Source of the DNA: Domibacillus iocasae
GTDB lineage: Bacteria; Bacillota; Bacilli; Bacillales; Domibacillaceae
NCBI RefSeq assembly: GCF_001750285.1
Contig: NZ_MAMP01000024.1
Span: 62,001 to 126,000, forward strand
Length of the DNA: 64,000 bases
Direction: 5' to 3'
The position numbers and the translations under genes are program-made. Below, piece after piece: positions 38,917 through 47,656 of the stretch (its first letter is position 1; every line of letters begins with the position of its first letter). The notes beneath the pieces were generated by a model that was not told where the DNA came from, did not search any database, and worked only from the letters and a program-made list of their open reading frames with translations.

Positions 38917-40128
38917 TTAATTTAAATTTTTTAACCGGTCTGCCGGACTAGCTATATTTGTAATCCGGACACCGAAATTTTCTTCTATGACCACGACCTC
39001 ACCTTTTGCAACAAGGCGATTGTTGACGAGAACATCTACGGGTTCTCCTGCTAGTTTATCCAGCTCAATGATCGACCCGGAAGTTAACTCTAATATGTCT
39101 TTCACATTTCGGTTCGTACGGCCGAGTTCAACCGTTACTTGAAGGGGAATATCAAACAGCATATTTAAATTACGCGCTTCCTGTTCGCCAAGCTGCGGTG
39201 ACTGGAAGGATGAAAAAACCGCTGTTTCCACATTCGCCTGTGCAGTCTGCCCAAACGAATTGTGCCCCATATAAACCGGCTCATTTGGTGGTCTGGAAGG
39301 AACCGGCTGCTCCATGTATGAAGACGGCTGCGGGTTGGTTTCTTTCGATTGCCCATTAAATGGTGGCTGCATTGATGAATCCACTGTTGGAGCCTGTTGA
39401 ATCGGCGGTGACGCCGGTTCGGTTTGTGTCTGTGCCGGGTTCATTAATTCAGTCACGAGCTGTTTTCCAAATTGAAGCGGGATCAGCTGCATAATATTTG
39501 AATCAATCAAGTCCCCGACAGTCAGCCGGAAAGAAATTTTGATTAACAGCTCTTGTTCAGCGATCGATTCAGTCCCTTCACCTTCATTAAGGTTTAAAAG
39601 AGAAATAGTCGGTGGGGAAATATCGACTTTTTTATTAAAAATAGTCGACATAGATGTTGCGGCTGAACCCATCATTTGGTTCATCGCTTCCTGTACTGCA
39701 CTCAACTGCAATTCTCCAAGCTCCGGAGCCACATCTACACCGCTTCCTCCAAGCATTAAGTCCGCGATAATAGCTGCATCATTTTGATGGATCACAAATA
39801 AATTAGCCCCCGAAAACCCTTCCGTGTATTGAACTTCAATCGCCGCATAGGGGTGAGGGAATTCGTCTTGCAACCGACTTTTTTCTACAACTGAAACAGT
39901 CGGGGTTGTTATTTCTACTTTCTGATTAAGCAGGCTTGAAAGTGCAGTAGCGGAACTGCCAAATGAAATGTTGCCAATCTCACCAAGCGTATCCTGTTCA
40001 AAAGCATCTAAATACTCTTCAACACGTCCCAATACATCAAGCGCTGCACTTTCTTCTGGCTCGTCACTGTCTCCGCCTTTTAACAAAGCATCAATTTCTT
40101 CTTGTGATAACATGTCATCACTCATCAT
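38917..40128 (-). CDS. fliY: Flagellar switch protein / CheY-P phosphatase FliY
   Basis: FliY is both a switch ring component and the main CheY-P phosphatase in Bacillus. The N-terminal CheY-binding peptide DDMLSQEEIDALLKG is present, followed by a CheC-like domain with two E-x-x-N helices (GEIGNISFGSSATAL and VQEAMNQMMGSAATSM; the second reads EAMN), a Pro/Gln-rich linker (about 230-300) and a C-terminal SpoA/FliN domain (DIPLQVTVELGRTNRNVKDILEL). The 403 residues exceed B. subtilis (378) mainly in the linker. It overlaps fliM by 11 bases; two adjacent ATG codons are possible starts. Confidence 0.96.
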   Translation of the reverse strand: MMSDDMLSQEEIDALLKGGDSDEPEESAALDVLGRVEEYLDAFEQDTLGEIGNISFGSSATALSSLLNQKVEITTPTVSVVEKSRLQDEFPHPYAAIEVQYTEGFSGANLFVIHQNDAAIIADLMLGGSGVDVAPELGELQLSAVQEAMNQMMGSAATSMSTIFNKKVDISPPTISLLNLNEGEGTESIAEQELLIKISFRLTVGDLIDSNIMQLIPLQFGKQLVTELMNPAQTQTEPASPPIQQAPTVDSSMQPPFNGQSKETNPQPSSYMEQPVPSRPPNEPVYMGHNSFGQTAQANVETAVFSSFQSPQLGEQEARNLNMLFDIPLQVTVELGRTNRNVKDILELTSGSIIELDKLAGEPVDVLVNNRLVAKGEVVVIEENFGVRITNIASPADRLKNLN

Positions 40129-41119
40129 CGTCTTCTCCTCCTTTCACATAATCAAGCACTTGAACGGCTAATTTGCGGTTAACTCGTCCAGGCTGAGCTG
40201 AAAACTTCGGCACATTCCCGACTTTTATGGTCAGTGCATCTCCAACTGTTGTATTCAAACTCATGATGTCTCCTTCCGATATGAGCAAAAACTCTTCAAT
40301 CGTAATAGAGGTTTGTCCAAGTTCTGCAATTACAGGAAGTGAGGCTTTTTTTATTCGTTTATCCAGATTTTCGGCTTCCCCAGGACTCCGTTCTTTTTTA
40401 TCCGGATTTTGCATCCAATAGTGAACAGACAGCTTCGGGATAATCGGTTCTAACACAACATGAGGAATACAAATATTGATCATGCCCGTTGTTTCACCAA
40501 TCGTTGTATTTAGTGAAATAACCACAACCGTTTCATTCGGCGAGACCATTTGTAAAAATTGCGGGTTTACTTCAAAATCCGTCGCAACCGGATCAATTTC
40601 AACAATGTTCACCCAGGCTTCCCGGTAATTTTCAAATGCATGGTCAAACATACTAGACATAATCCGCGTTTCAATTTCCGTTAAATTTTCCACTTTATTA
40701 ACACTTTCCCCACGGCCGCCCAGGAGACGATCGAGCATCGCATAAGCCACATTTGGATTTACTTCCATTAAAATCCTTCCATCCAGCGGCGGTACTTCAA
40801 AAACATTTAAAATGGTGCGGTTTGGAATGGAACGAATAAATTCTTCGTACGGAATTTGATCCGTAGATACGACCTCCACTTGAACATATGTTCTGAGCTG
40901 AGCCGCAAAAAAGGTCGTTAAAATTCGCGCAAAGTTATCGTGCATTCTCGTTAAGCTTCGAATCTGATCTTTTGAAAAGCGCAATGCCCGTTTAAAGTCA
41001 TACACTTTCACTTTCTTTTCTTCTTCTTCTTTTTTTAATTCATCTGCATCCATTTCTCCTGTGGATAATGCGGATAATAATGCATCAATTTCATTTTGAG
41101 ACAAAATTTCTCCTGCCAA
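40118..41119 (-). CDS. fliM: Flagellar motor switch protein FliM
   Basis: FliM forms the C-ring middle and binds CheY-P through its N-terminal peptide, here LSQNEIDALLSAL. The CheC-like middle domain and C-terminal SpoA domain (LGQTSITIEEFLLISEGDIMSL) are complete, 333 residues. I favour a TTG start (41117-41119, MAGEILSQNE), 8 bases after GGAGG; a GTG three codons upstream overlaps the ribosome site. B. subtilis FliM has 332 residues. Confidence 0.96.
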   Translation of the reverse strand: MAGEILSQNEIDALLSALSTGEMDADELKKEEEEKKVKVYDFKRALRFSKDQIRSLTRMHDNFARILTTFFAAQLRTYVQVEVVSTDQIPYEEFIRSIPNRTILNVFEVPPLDGRILMEVNPNVAYAMLDRLLGGRGESVNKVENLTEIETRIMSSMFDHAFENYREAWVNIVEIDPVATDFEVNPQFLQMVSPNETVVVISLNTTIGETTGMINICIPHVVLEPIIPKLSVHYWMQNPDKKERSPGEAENLDKRIKKASLPVIAELGQTSITIEEFLLISEGDIMSLNTTVGDALTIKVGNVPKFSAQPGRVNRKLAVQVLDYVKGGEDDDE

Positions 41120-41150
41120 CTGCCCCACCTCCGATCAATTACAGGCATCG

Positions 41151-41603
41151 TTATTGAATAATGTATGAGGTGATATACACAGCCTCTACTTTTCCATCTT
41201 GCATAATACTATTCAGCTCTGTTTTAAGTGTTTCTGTGAGTTTTTGTTTTCCAGCTTCGCCTTTTAAATCTTCAGCTGTCATTTCTGAAAGCTTTTGGAT
41301 AATAAGATTTTTCGCCTGAAAATCACGCTTTGTCATTTCTTCCATCGCTTCCGGGCTGTCTGTTTGAATTTTAAATGAAATTTTTATAAAGTCATCAGAA
41401 GCAAGATTCGTTGTCATTTCAGCGACATCAACGGACGATTCAAGTACTTCATCAATACTCGGCTCACTCGCCGCTTCATCCCCGCCTGATGACCGTAAAA
41501 TGATGACAACCGCGATCGTGCCGGCCAGTAGAATAACAGCCATGAGCACAACCATAATCGTCATTAATTTATTTTTTGATCCTTTTTGTTCATTCTCCAT
41601 CAT
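41151..41603 (-). CDS. fliL: Flagellar basal-body protein FliL
   Basis: FliL is a single-pass membrane protein that surrounds or stabilises the stator units near the basal body. The 150-residue product has a membrane helix (about 12-35), an acidic linker, and the external FliL domain ending ...[14 protein letters not shown]. Its start overlaps the swrD end by 14 bases, suggesting coupled translation. The length is close to B. subtilis (140). Confidence 0.94.
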   Translation of the reverse strand: MMENEQKGSKNKLMTIMVVLMAVILLAGTIAVVIILRSSGGDEAASEPSIDEVLESSVDVAEMTTNLASDDFIKISFKIQTDSPEAMEEMTKRDFQAKNLIIQKLSEMTAEDLKGEAGKQKLTETLKTELNSIMQDGKVEAVYITSYIIQ

Positions 41604-41811
41604 ATTCCTCCTCTACTTTCACTTTTCCGAGAAGTGAAATACGCGCGTAAAACGATTCGATATCCGCTGTGACCTGCCCGTGCGGCTCGCGGACGACATG
41701 TTTTTTCCCATTTGTTAACGTAATCGTTGTGTCTGGAAAGCTTTCAATTGTTTCTATGTAAATAGCATTTAATGAGAACGGTTTGCCGTTCAGTCTTGTC
41801 ACAGTAATCAT
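41590..41811 (-). CDS. swrD: SwrD/FlbD-family small flagellar protein
   Basis: SwrD raises flagellar torque for swarming in B. subtilis. The 73-residue product carries the FlbD family core [22 protein letters not shown] and [15 protein letters not shown] place the start at the ATG ending at 41811, matching relatives. Its ribosome site is unusual: the only purine-rich stretch (GGGGGAGGGA, 41841-41850) lies about 30 bases upstream, with a perfect hairpin between. An in-frame TTG at 41857-41859 would give 89 residues but has no better site. Confidence 0.9.
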   Translation of the reverse strand: MITVTRLNGKPFSLNAIYIETIESFPDTTITLTNGKKHVVREPHGQVTADIESFYARISLLGKVKVEEEYDGE

Positions 41812-41817
41812 ATATGC

Positions 41818-41840
41818 CAGGGCTGAAAAAATCAGCCCTG
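41818..41840 (-). promoter_or_regulatory. Hairpin between the purine-rich ribosome site and the swrD start
   Basis: The minus strand reads CAGGGCTGA-TTTTT-TCAGCCCTG, a perfect nine-pair stem with a five-base loop. It directly follows GGGGGAGGGA and ends 6 bases before ATATG. If folded, it would bring the ribosome site close to the ATG. No T run follows, so it is unlikely to be a terminator. Confidence 0.65.
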
Positions 41841-41875
41841 TCCCTCCCCCTGCATTCAAGAGTAAAATCAGCTCG

Positions 41876-42757
41876 TTAACGCTTCATGCTCATCAATTCC
41901 TGCAAAATTTCATCCGATGTCGTAATGATCCGCGTATTCGCCTGGAATCCGCGCTGCGCCACAATCATTTCCGTGAATTCTTCAGACAGGTCAACGTTGG
42001 ACATTTCAAGTGTGCCGGCTACGATTGTCCCTGTACCAGATGATCCAGGAGTATCAAGTCCACCGGTCACATTAGCAGTCGTCAATCTATTAAAGTTTCC
42101 ACCTGCGTATGCTATACCTGAATTTGTTGTTTGTTGAAAAAGATTTTGACCGACTTTTTCCATACCTTCTGGATTTGCAAATTTAGCAATCATAACTTGC
42201 CCCGCATATTTTAATTGCCCCGCCGTATCAACATAGGTTACAACTCCATCAGATCCGATGCTCATACTTTGAGCAGTGGTAGGAACTACAATGTCATTTA
42301 CAGTAGTTGATGCTGTATTAATGCTATTCCCGTCCGCTGCAGGGGGCAGCCCCTGTAAAGCTAATCCATCAGCGTTAACTATGCTGCCACTTCGGTCCAT
42401 GTAAAAGTTACCAGCACGTGTATATAGTGGCGTTGTCCCATCCATTACCACATAAAATCCATCTCCAGAGATCGCCAAATCCAAAGTTCTTCCCGTTGTT
42501 TGTAATGAACCTGTTGTATGCATTGTGTCTATAGCTGCTAGTTGTGATCCTAAGCCTACCTGCTTCGGATTCGTCCCACCTGTATTTGCTGTTGGAGCAC
42601 CTGCCCCGGAAATAGATTGAGAGACTAAATCTTTAAAAACAACTCTACCTTTTTTAAATCCGTAAGTATTTACATTTGAAATATTGTTCCCGATGACATC
42701 AAGCTTTGTTTGAAAGTTTTTCATGCCGCTGATTCCTGAGTACATTGAACGTAACAT
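41876..42757 (-). CDS. flgE: Flagellar hook protein FlgE
   Basis: FlgE polymerises into the universal-joint hook. The start [31 protein letters not shown] is the hallmark of the rod/hook family, the middle has [13 protein letters not shown], and the C-terminus ends ...[34 protein letters not shown], the D0 helix. At 293 residues it is a short Bacillus-type hook protein (264 in B. subtilis). The middle (about residues 40-240) is Thr/Gly/Ala-rich and looks different in codon choice. It follows a small flagellar-operon gene. Confidence 0.95.
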   Translation of the reverse strand: MLRSMYSGISGMKNFQTKLDVIGNNISNVNTYGFKKGRVVFKDLVSQSISGAGAPTANTGGTNPKQVGLGSQLAAIDTMHTTGSLQTTGRTLDLAISGDGFYVVMDGTTPLYTRAGNFYMDRSGSIVNADGLALQGLPPAADGNSINTASTTVNDIVVPTTAQSMSIGSDGVVTYVDTAGQLKYAGQVMIAKFANPEGMEKVGQNLFQQTTNSGIAYAGGNFNRLTTANVTGGLDTPGSSGTGTIVAGTLEMSNVDLSEEFTEMIVAQRGFQANTRIITTSDEILQELMSMKR

Positions 42758-42844
42758 ATTAGTTCGTTTTCCCCTTTCGAATTCGTCTGCGTCGGTCGAT
42801 CGGCAGACAGTAGGCTTCCTTTTCGGTCCAGCCAGTGTATAAAT

Positions 42845-43231
42845 TTAATGGTCCATAAGAATTGTTCCGTTAATATTCGTGAAAATGTGTGTGCTTGCTT
42901 CTTCCCGGTTCATTGCCGTAATAATGGTATTGTTTTTAGCGCTTGCGACAAGTGCCGCATCTTTCAACACGACGAGTGAATCGGTGACGCCTTTTGATTT
43001 TGCTTCCGATAACTTTTGTCCAATTAAATTCCATTCGTTTTCATGAATGTGAATGCCTCGTTCATTTAACCGCTGCGCCGCATGTTTGGAAATCGTGAGC
43101 GCTTCAGATGATACTGAAATAGTTTTCAGCGTATCATTAAACGTTGTTGACACAACTTGCTTTGTTTCCTTTTTTACAGGCGGTATTATCGGCTGGCGTG
43201 TTCCATGAACTATCGGGTTGATTGATTTCAT
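42845..43231 (-). CDS. Small flagellar-operon protein (TIGR02530-like)
   Basis: The 128-residue product has a core ISVSSEALTISKHAAQRLNERGIHIHENEW followed by KGVTDSLVVLKDAALVASAKNNTIITAMNR, which I recognise as the flagellar operon protein family TIGR02530, whose function is not established. B. subtilis lacks this gene between flgD and flgE, although many other Bacillales have it there. The ATG ending at 43231 follows GGCGG; a GTG and ATG just upstream are possible. A role in hook assembly or its control is inferred only from position. Confidence 0.85.
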   Translation of the reverse strand: MKSINPIVHGTRQPIIPPVKKETKQVVSTTFNDTLKTISVSSEALTISKHAAQRLNERGIHIHENEWNLIGQKLSEAKSKGVTDSLVVLKDAALVASAKNNTIITAMNREEASTHIFTNINGTILMDH

Positions 43232-43244
43232 CGTCATCACCCGC

Positions 43245-43898
43245 CTATTCTATTTTTGTTAAAGCTGAGGCCGCTATTTTCTCCCCATTAGCCAGCTGCA
43301 GCCAAACTTGACTATCTTTCATCAAAACGGATTGAACCGCTGCGCTTTGTGCTGAATCATCTGCTCCCCACGTAACCATACGGCCAATCAAGTAGCTCGC
43401 TTCAACCAACGGGTTTGAACTTATCGCGCCCTCACTTAAAGCACTTTCGCCGCCTATTAATTGAGAAACATTGCCCGGTTCAAGGACAGTTCCATCTGTT
43501 AACGTAAACTGTACACTTTCTCCAGCGAACTTGATCGATCCTACCGTGCCATTTCCTGTTTCCACAACGGGCTGTCCGTTTTCATCCGTTTGATCCGTTA
43601 GCTTATGCCAAACAACATTTTTGCCGACAAATGACTGATAATTAATCATTTGTGACGCAGTTTGCGCCTGTACCATTTTTTCAATCATAGATGTCATGTT
43701 CGTCATCTGCTCAAGCGACGAAAATTGGGCCATCTGGCCAATGAATTCTTTATCTTCCATTGGGCTGAGCGGATCCTGGTTTTGCAGCTGAGCCATTAAA
43801 ATTTTCAAAAATTCGTCTTTCCCAAGGGCGCTATTGCCTGTCTGCTTTGTCTGAGCCGGATTGTTGTTCAAATAAAGTGAAGAGTCTATTTTCGACAT
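43245..43898 (-). CDS. flgD: Flagellar hook cap protein FlgD
   Basis: FlgD is the hook-capping scaffold needed for FlgE polymerisation. The N-terminus has the conserved LGKDEFLKILMAQLQNQDPLSPMEDKEFIGQMAQFSSLEQM segment (about 24-64) that binds the export gate. A short C-terminal region with VSQLIGG, IGRMVTW and IAASALTKIE replaces the larger tail of Gram-negative FlgD. It is 217 residues, and lies 3 bases after fliK. Confidence 0.96.
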   Translation of the reverse strand: MSKIDSSLYLNNNPAQTKQTGNSALGKDEFLKILMAQLQNQDPLSPMEDKEFIGQMAQFSSLEQMTNMTSMIEKMVQAQTASQMINYQSFVGKNVVWHKLTDQTDENGQPVVETGNGTVGSIKFAGESVQFTLTDGTVLEPGNVSQLIGGESALSEGAISSNPLVEASYLIGRMVTWGADDSAQSAAVQSVLMKDSQVWLQLANGEKIAASALTKIE

Positions 43899-43901
43899 TC
43901 G

Positions 43902-45209
43902 TTACACCTCAACTTCTGCATTTAATAATGCTTCTTCAAATGAAGAAAGCTTTTCACTTTCCTGCTGCTCTGCTGACTGTTCATTTGACTGTTTTTGTTC
44001 TTGCTGACGCTGCTGCTGAGCACCGCGGTCAAACAACTGCTGTCTCGTTTCTGGACTGGCGATATCAATTTTATCAACTGTTACATTCTGCTGGTTAAAT
44101 GCGTGCTTTAACTGGTGGGCGTTTTGCTCAAGCAATTCTTTCACCGATTGAGTAGACGACAAAATCTTAGCCGTCATGACACCATTTTGCTGTAGCAATT
44201 CAATACGAAGTGAGCCAAGCTGTTCGGGATATAACTTAATAAGCATTTTGGTCCCATTTGGCGTTTTCATTATGTTTGAATTCCCTAAAACCTGTGTGAA
44301 CTTCTCAATAAACTGCTCCATGTTCATCGGCCGTAGATTGGTCTTAACACTCATAACAAACTGTTCTGTTTTGGAAAGCTGATTTAAAAACGGGTGTACT
44401 GATTCTACTGACTGCGAAACAGATTTCACTGGTGCCGTTTTACTGCCCATAGATTCTTCTGACTGATGGGTGTTCTTGTAGTTTCCAAATGCAGTCTGTA
44501 AACTAACCTGTTTTGTACTTGCTTGTGAAAAGTTCGCAGTTTGCTTATCTAACAAGGCGGCCGCATTTTTTAAAGCTGTCTGCAGCGATTGAAAACGTGC
44601 TTCCTGCTTTGGAAGATGTTCCGCAAAATAGTTTACCAGCTGCGCTGCTTTCACTACTGTAATCATTAATTGCTTGTCCGTTCCTTTAAACGGCAGTGAG
44701 CCATTTTCTGATATGAGCGTTATAAGAGCCGCTAGTTCTTTCATAGGCAATTTTCCTTTTGACTGGTCCGCACTTGTTTCCTGTAGCATAGAATCAATTG
44801 TTTCTTTTAATGATCCGGTCAATCCTTCATTTCCATTAAATAGCTTTGCCAGGTTTTGCAATGAATTCTGTAATGACTCTACATCCACTTGCAGCAAAAC
44901 AGCCAAGTCCTGAACCGAGGGCATTTCCCCTTTTTCTAGAAGTTCTTCAGCCATAGCTTCCAGTTCCGGCTTATCTTCTACTAATTCGCTGACTGAATCC
45001 AAAGGCTTGAATAAAGCAGCGAGCAAAGCTGAAAAATCGGCTGAAACGGCCTGGTTTGTATGATTCAATGCTGTTACATCTTGAGCCGTTTGCTGAACCG
45101 AGCCGAGTAAACTGCTGAAGCCGCTCGCTGTTGGAAGCAGCGATTGCGATGTGCTTGAAGGTGCACCGCTGGATAAAGCTGTAGAAATTGAACCCAAAAC
45201 AACCTGCAT
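43902..45209 (-). CDS. fliK: Hook-length control protein FliK
   Basis: FliK measures hook length and triggers the FlhB switch. The N-terminal two thirds are low-conservation and Ser/Gln/Leu-rich. The C-terminal Flg_hook domain (about 325-400) has TKMLIKLYPEQLGSLRIELL and FNQQNVTVDKIDI, followed by a Gln/Glu-rich tail. I choose the ATG ending at 45209 (MQVVLGSIS, 435 residues), 8 bases after GGAGG. It lies between ylxF and flgD. Confidence 0.94.
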   Translation of the reverse strand: MQVVLGSISTALSSGAPSSTSQSLLPTASGFSSLLGSVQQTAQDVTALNHTNQAVSADFSALLAALFKPLDSVSELVEDKPELEAMAEELLEKGEMPSVQDLAVLLQVDVESLQNSLQNLAKLFNGNEGLTGSLKETIDSMLQETSADQSKGKLPMKELAALITLISENGSLPFKGTDKQLMITVVKAAQLVNYFAEHLPKQEARFQSLQTALKNAAALLDKQTANFSQASTKQVSLQTAFGNYKNTHQSEESMGSKTAPVKSVSQSVESVHPFLNQLSKTEQFVMSVKTNLRPMNMEQFIEKFTQVLGNSNIMKTPNGTKMLIKLYPEQLGSLRIELLQQNGVMTAKILSSTQSVKELLEQNAHQLKHAFNQQNVTVDKIDIASPETRQQLFDRGAQQQRQQEQKQSNEQSAEQQESEKLSSFEEALLNAEVEV

Positions 45210-45262
45210 GTATTTCACCTCCATTTCCTTCAACATTATCTCACATTTTCGGTCATTATTCT

Positions 45263-45880
45263 TTACTCATTCGATAATATTTTTGTATATTCAGCGGCTT
45301 TTTTCGCGTCCAGATTTTCTAATACAGCTGCTTGTTTTTCCACACTCAGCTCCTGCAAAATAGCGACTGCTTCATTATTGGTTAAATTAATGACAATGCC
45401 GGCAATGCTTTCTTCATCCATTGATTCATATGTTTCGGCAACATTGTTTACTGTTTCCGTTTCATCTGACTCTGCGGCTTCTGTCTGCTGTTGTTGAAGC
45501 TGCTTGAGTTTGGCATTCAGCCGGTCCTGTTCTGTCAGCAATTCCTCAATTTCTGCTTTTGAGCTTTCAAGATCACCTGATAACTGCTCAATTTCTGCTT
45601 CTTTGTTTTTTATTTCCGCCTGCAGTTCTACTACTTTTTCGCTATCTAATTTCCCGTCCTGTTCTGCGGGTGCGATCCATTCCGAAACATACGGCAAGTT
45701 TGCTGCGATTTCCTTCGTTTTTTCAAATACATTGACGCCTGCAATGGTCATGACAACTAAGGCAATGGTCAGCGCAAATAAGAGCGGAATGACAGCTACA
45801 AACAAAATCCATTGAAATGTGTTATATTCCTTTTTATCTTCTATTTCAGCCGGCTTGACTTTTTTCTTTTTTGTTGCCAT
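45263..45880 (-). CDS. ylxF: YlxF, MotE/MgtE_N-type flagellar protein
   Basis: YlxF is a membrane protein of the flagellar operon whose C-terminus resembles the MgtE N-terminal/MotE domain. The 205-residue protein has a basic N-terminus, one membrane helix (about 25-50), a coiled coil (about 80-120) and a C-terminal helical domain (ESMDEESIAGIVINLTNNEAVAILQELSVEKQAAVLENLDAKKAAEYTKIL). In other bacteria MotE stabilises the stator. Its exact role in Bacillus is not known to me. Confidence 0.88.
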   Translation of the reverse strand: MATKKKKVKPAEIEDKKEYNTFQWILFVAVIPLLFALTIALVVMTIAGVNVFEKTKEIAANLPYVSEWIAPAEQDGKLDSEKVVELQAEIKNKEAEIEQLSGDLESSKAEIEELLTEQDRLNAKLKQLQQQQTEAAESDETETVNNVAETYESMDEESIAGIVINLTNNEAVAILQELSVEKQAAVLENLDAKKAAEYTKILSNE

Positions 45881-45887
45881 CTGTCTA

Positions 45888-46334
45888 TCACCTGATCTTT
45901 CGGTTCATAAACTGGATCATGGAAAGCTCGTCCATTTGTTTTGCTTCTTCTGAAGCAGCCCACTTGCGATAATGCACTAAATCGTTAGCACGGATTTTAC
46001 TGTATTTTTTCACTTCAATATTTTTTTCTTTCAACTGCTGTTCGCACCATTGCATCCGGCCGCGTGTGGTTACGACGAGACGTTGCTGCTCATCAATTAA
46101 CTTTTCTAAATTCGAAATAAACTGCTGATAGTGTTGAATGTCCAGCACGGAAAAACCAGACTTCATTTTTTGTTCCTGTACTGCCATTAAATCTTCTTTT
46201 TTCTTCAGCAGCCCGTAAAGCTTGTTTGCTTCTGCTTCAAATTGATTTTGCGCTTCTCTAAAGACATTCTCTGACTCTTCTTTTTCACGTTCACGAAGCT
46301 GCATAATTTTTTCGAATTTGTAATCGAATACCAC
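45888..46334 (-). CDS. fliJ: Flagellar export chaperone FliJ
   Basis: FliJ is the central coiled-coil stalk of the FliI ATPase ring. The 148-residue product is almost fully helical and charged, begins VFDYKFEKIMQLREREKEESENVF, which is typical of FliJ, and has the expected length (147 in B. subtilis). It lies 3 bases after fliI. Confidence 0.95.
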   Translation of the reverse strand: MVFDYKFEKIMQLREREKEESENVFREAQNQFEAEANKLYGLLKKKEDLMAVQEQKMKSGFSVLDIQHYQQFISNLEKLIDEQQRLVVTTRGRMQWCEQQLKEKNIEVKKYSKIRANDLVHYRKWAASEEAKQMDELSMIQFMNRKIR

Positions 46335-46337
46335 GTC

Positions 46338-47654
46338 CTATCCATCCTTTCCATCTGCAAGACGAACTAATCCATGAGCTGTCTCATCTAATGTTGCTTG
46401 TTCATCCGTTCGCTGCTTTAAAAAAGAAAGAATCGGCTGATAATTTTGTATCGCCCGATCGATTTCGGGAGACGATCCTCTTTTATAAGCGCCAATATTA
46501 ATTAAATCCTCTGAATTTAAGTACGTATTCAGGGAATCCCGTACTGCAACAGCTGCATCATAGTGACTGCGGCTGACGATATGAGGCATAAGCCGGCTGA
46601 CGCTTTTCAGCACGTTGATGGCTGGATATTGCCCTTTATTGGCAAGATCACGATCTAGCACGATATGCCCATCCAAAATCCCCCGAACAGCATCTGCAAT
46701 CGGTTCATTCATATCATCACCGTCAACGAGGACTGTATAAAAAGCTGTGATCGTGCCATGTTCGTTTGTACCTGTCCGTTCTAACAGCTTTGGCATAATC
46801 GCAAAAACAGATGGTGTATATCCTTTTGTTGCTGGTGGTTCGCCGACCGCCAGTCCAATTTCACGCTGCGCCATGGCCACTCGTGTAACAGAGTCCATCA
46901 TCAGCATCACATTAAGTCCTTTATCACGAAAATATTCCGCAATCGCCGTTGCTGTAAAAGCACCCTTAATGCGCATAAGTGCAGGCTGATCCGATGTTGC
47001 GGCGACCACAATCGTTTTTTTCATTCCTTCAGGCCCCAAGTCGCGCTCGATAAATTCGCGCACTTCACGTCCCCTCTCACCGATTAAACCAATAACATTT
47101 AAATCGGCTTTAGTATTTCGAGCAATCATGCCGAGCAATGTACTTTTTCCAACGCCGCTCCCTGCAAAGATCCCGACACGCTGGCCTTTTCCGACTGTCA
47201 GCATACCGTCGATCGCCCGTACGCCAACCTCAAGCTTTTCACGAATAGGCGGCCTGGTCATCGGGTTCGGCGGTTCTGCTTCTGTTTCGATTGATGTTAA
47301 TGTTCGTGGCAAAATAGAATCATCAAATGGCTCACCGAGCGGATCAATAATTTTCCCAATCAATGCTGGACCTGCTTTTACTTGAAGAGGATGACCAAGT
47401 GACTCAACAAGGCTTCCCGGAGAAATTTCATTTATATTTCGATACGGCATTAATATAATCATCTCATCACGAAATCCGGTTACTTCCGCCATAATTGTCC
47501 GCTTGTTGTCCTTAGAGTGAATCAGGCAAATGTCCCCAATTGAACTTTCCGGACCTTGTGATTCAATCATTAAGCCGACTACCCGCTTTACACGCCCATA
47601 CCGTTTAAATGAATCAAGCGACGGAATCGTATATTTTAAATCACGTGCTTTCAT
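46338..47654 (-). CDS. fliI: Flagellum-specific ATPase FliI
   Basis: FliI is the F1-beta-like ATPase that energises and unfolds export substrates. Walker A is GIFAGSGVGKSTLLG (about 165-179) and Walker B is LMMDSVTRVAMAQREIG; the ATP synthase alpha/beta signature PAINVLKSVSRLMP is also visible. It is 438 residues, the same as B. subtilis within one or two. The fliH gene ends 2 bases upstream. Confidence 0.98.
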   Translation of the reverse strand: MKARDLKYTIPSLDSFKRYGRVKRVVGLMIESQGPESSIGDICLIHSKDNKRTIMAEVTGFRDEMIILMPYRNINEISPGSLVESLGHPLQVKAGPALIGKIIDPLGEPFDDSILPRTLTSIETEAEPPNPMTRPPIREKLEVGVRAIDGMLTVGKGQRVGIFAGSGVGKSTLLGMIARNTKADLNVIGLIGERGREVREFIERDLGPEGMKKTIVVAATSDQPALMRIKGAFTATAIAEYFRDKGLNVMLMMDSVTRVAMAQREIGLAVGEPPATKGYTPSVFAIMPKLLERTGTNEHGTITAFYTVLVDGDDMNEPIADAVRGILDGHIVLDRDLANKGQYPAINVLKSVSRLMPHIVSRSHYDAAVAVRDSLNTYLNSEDLINIGAYKRGSSPEIDRAIQNYQPILSFLKQRTDEQATLDETAHGLVRLADGKDG

Positions 47655-47656
47655 CT

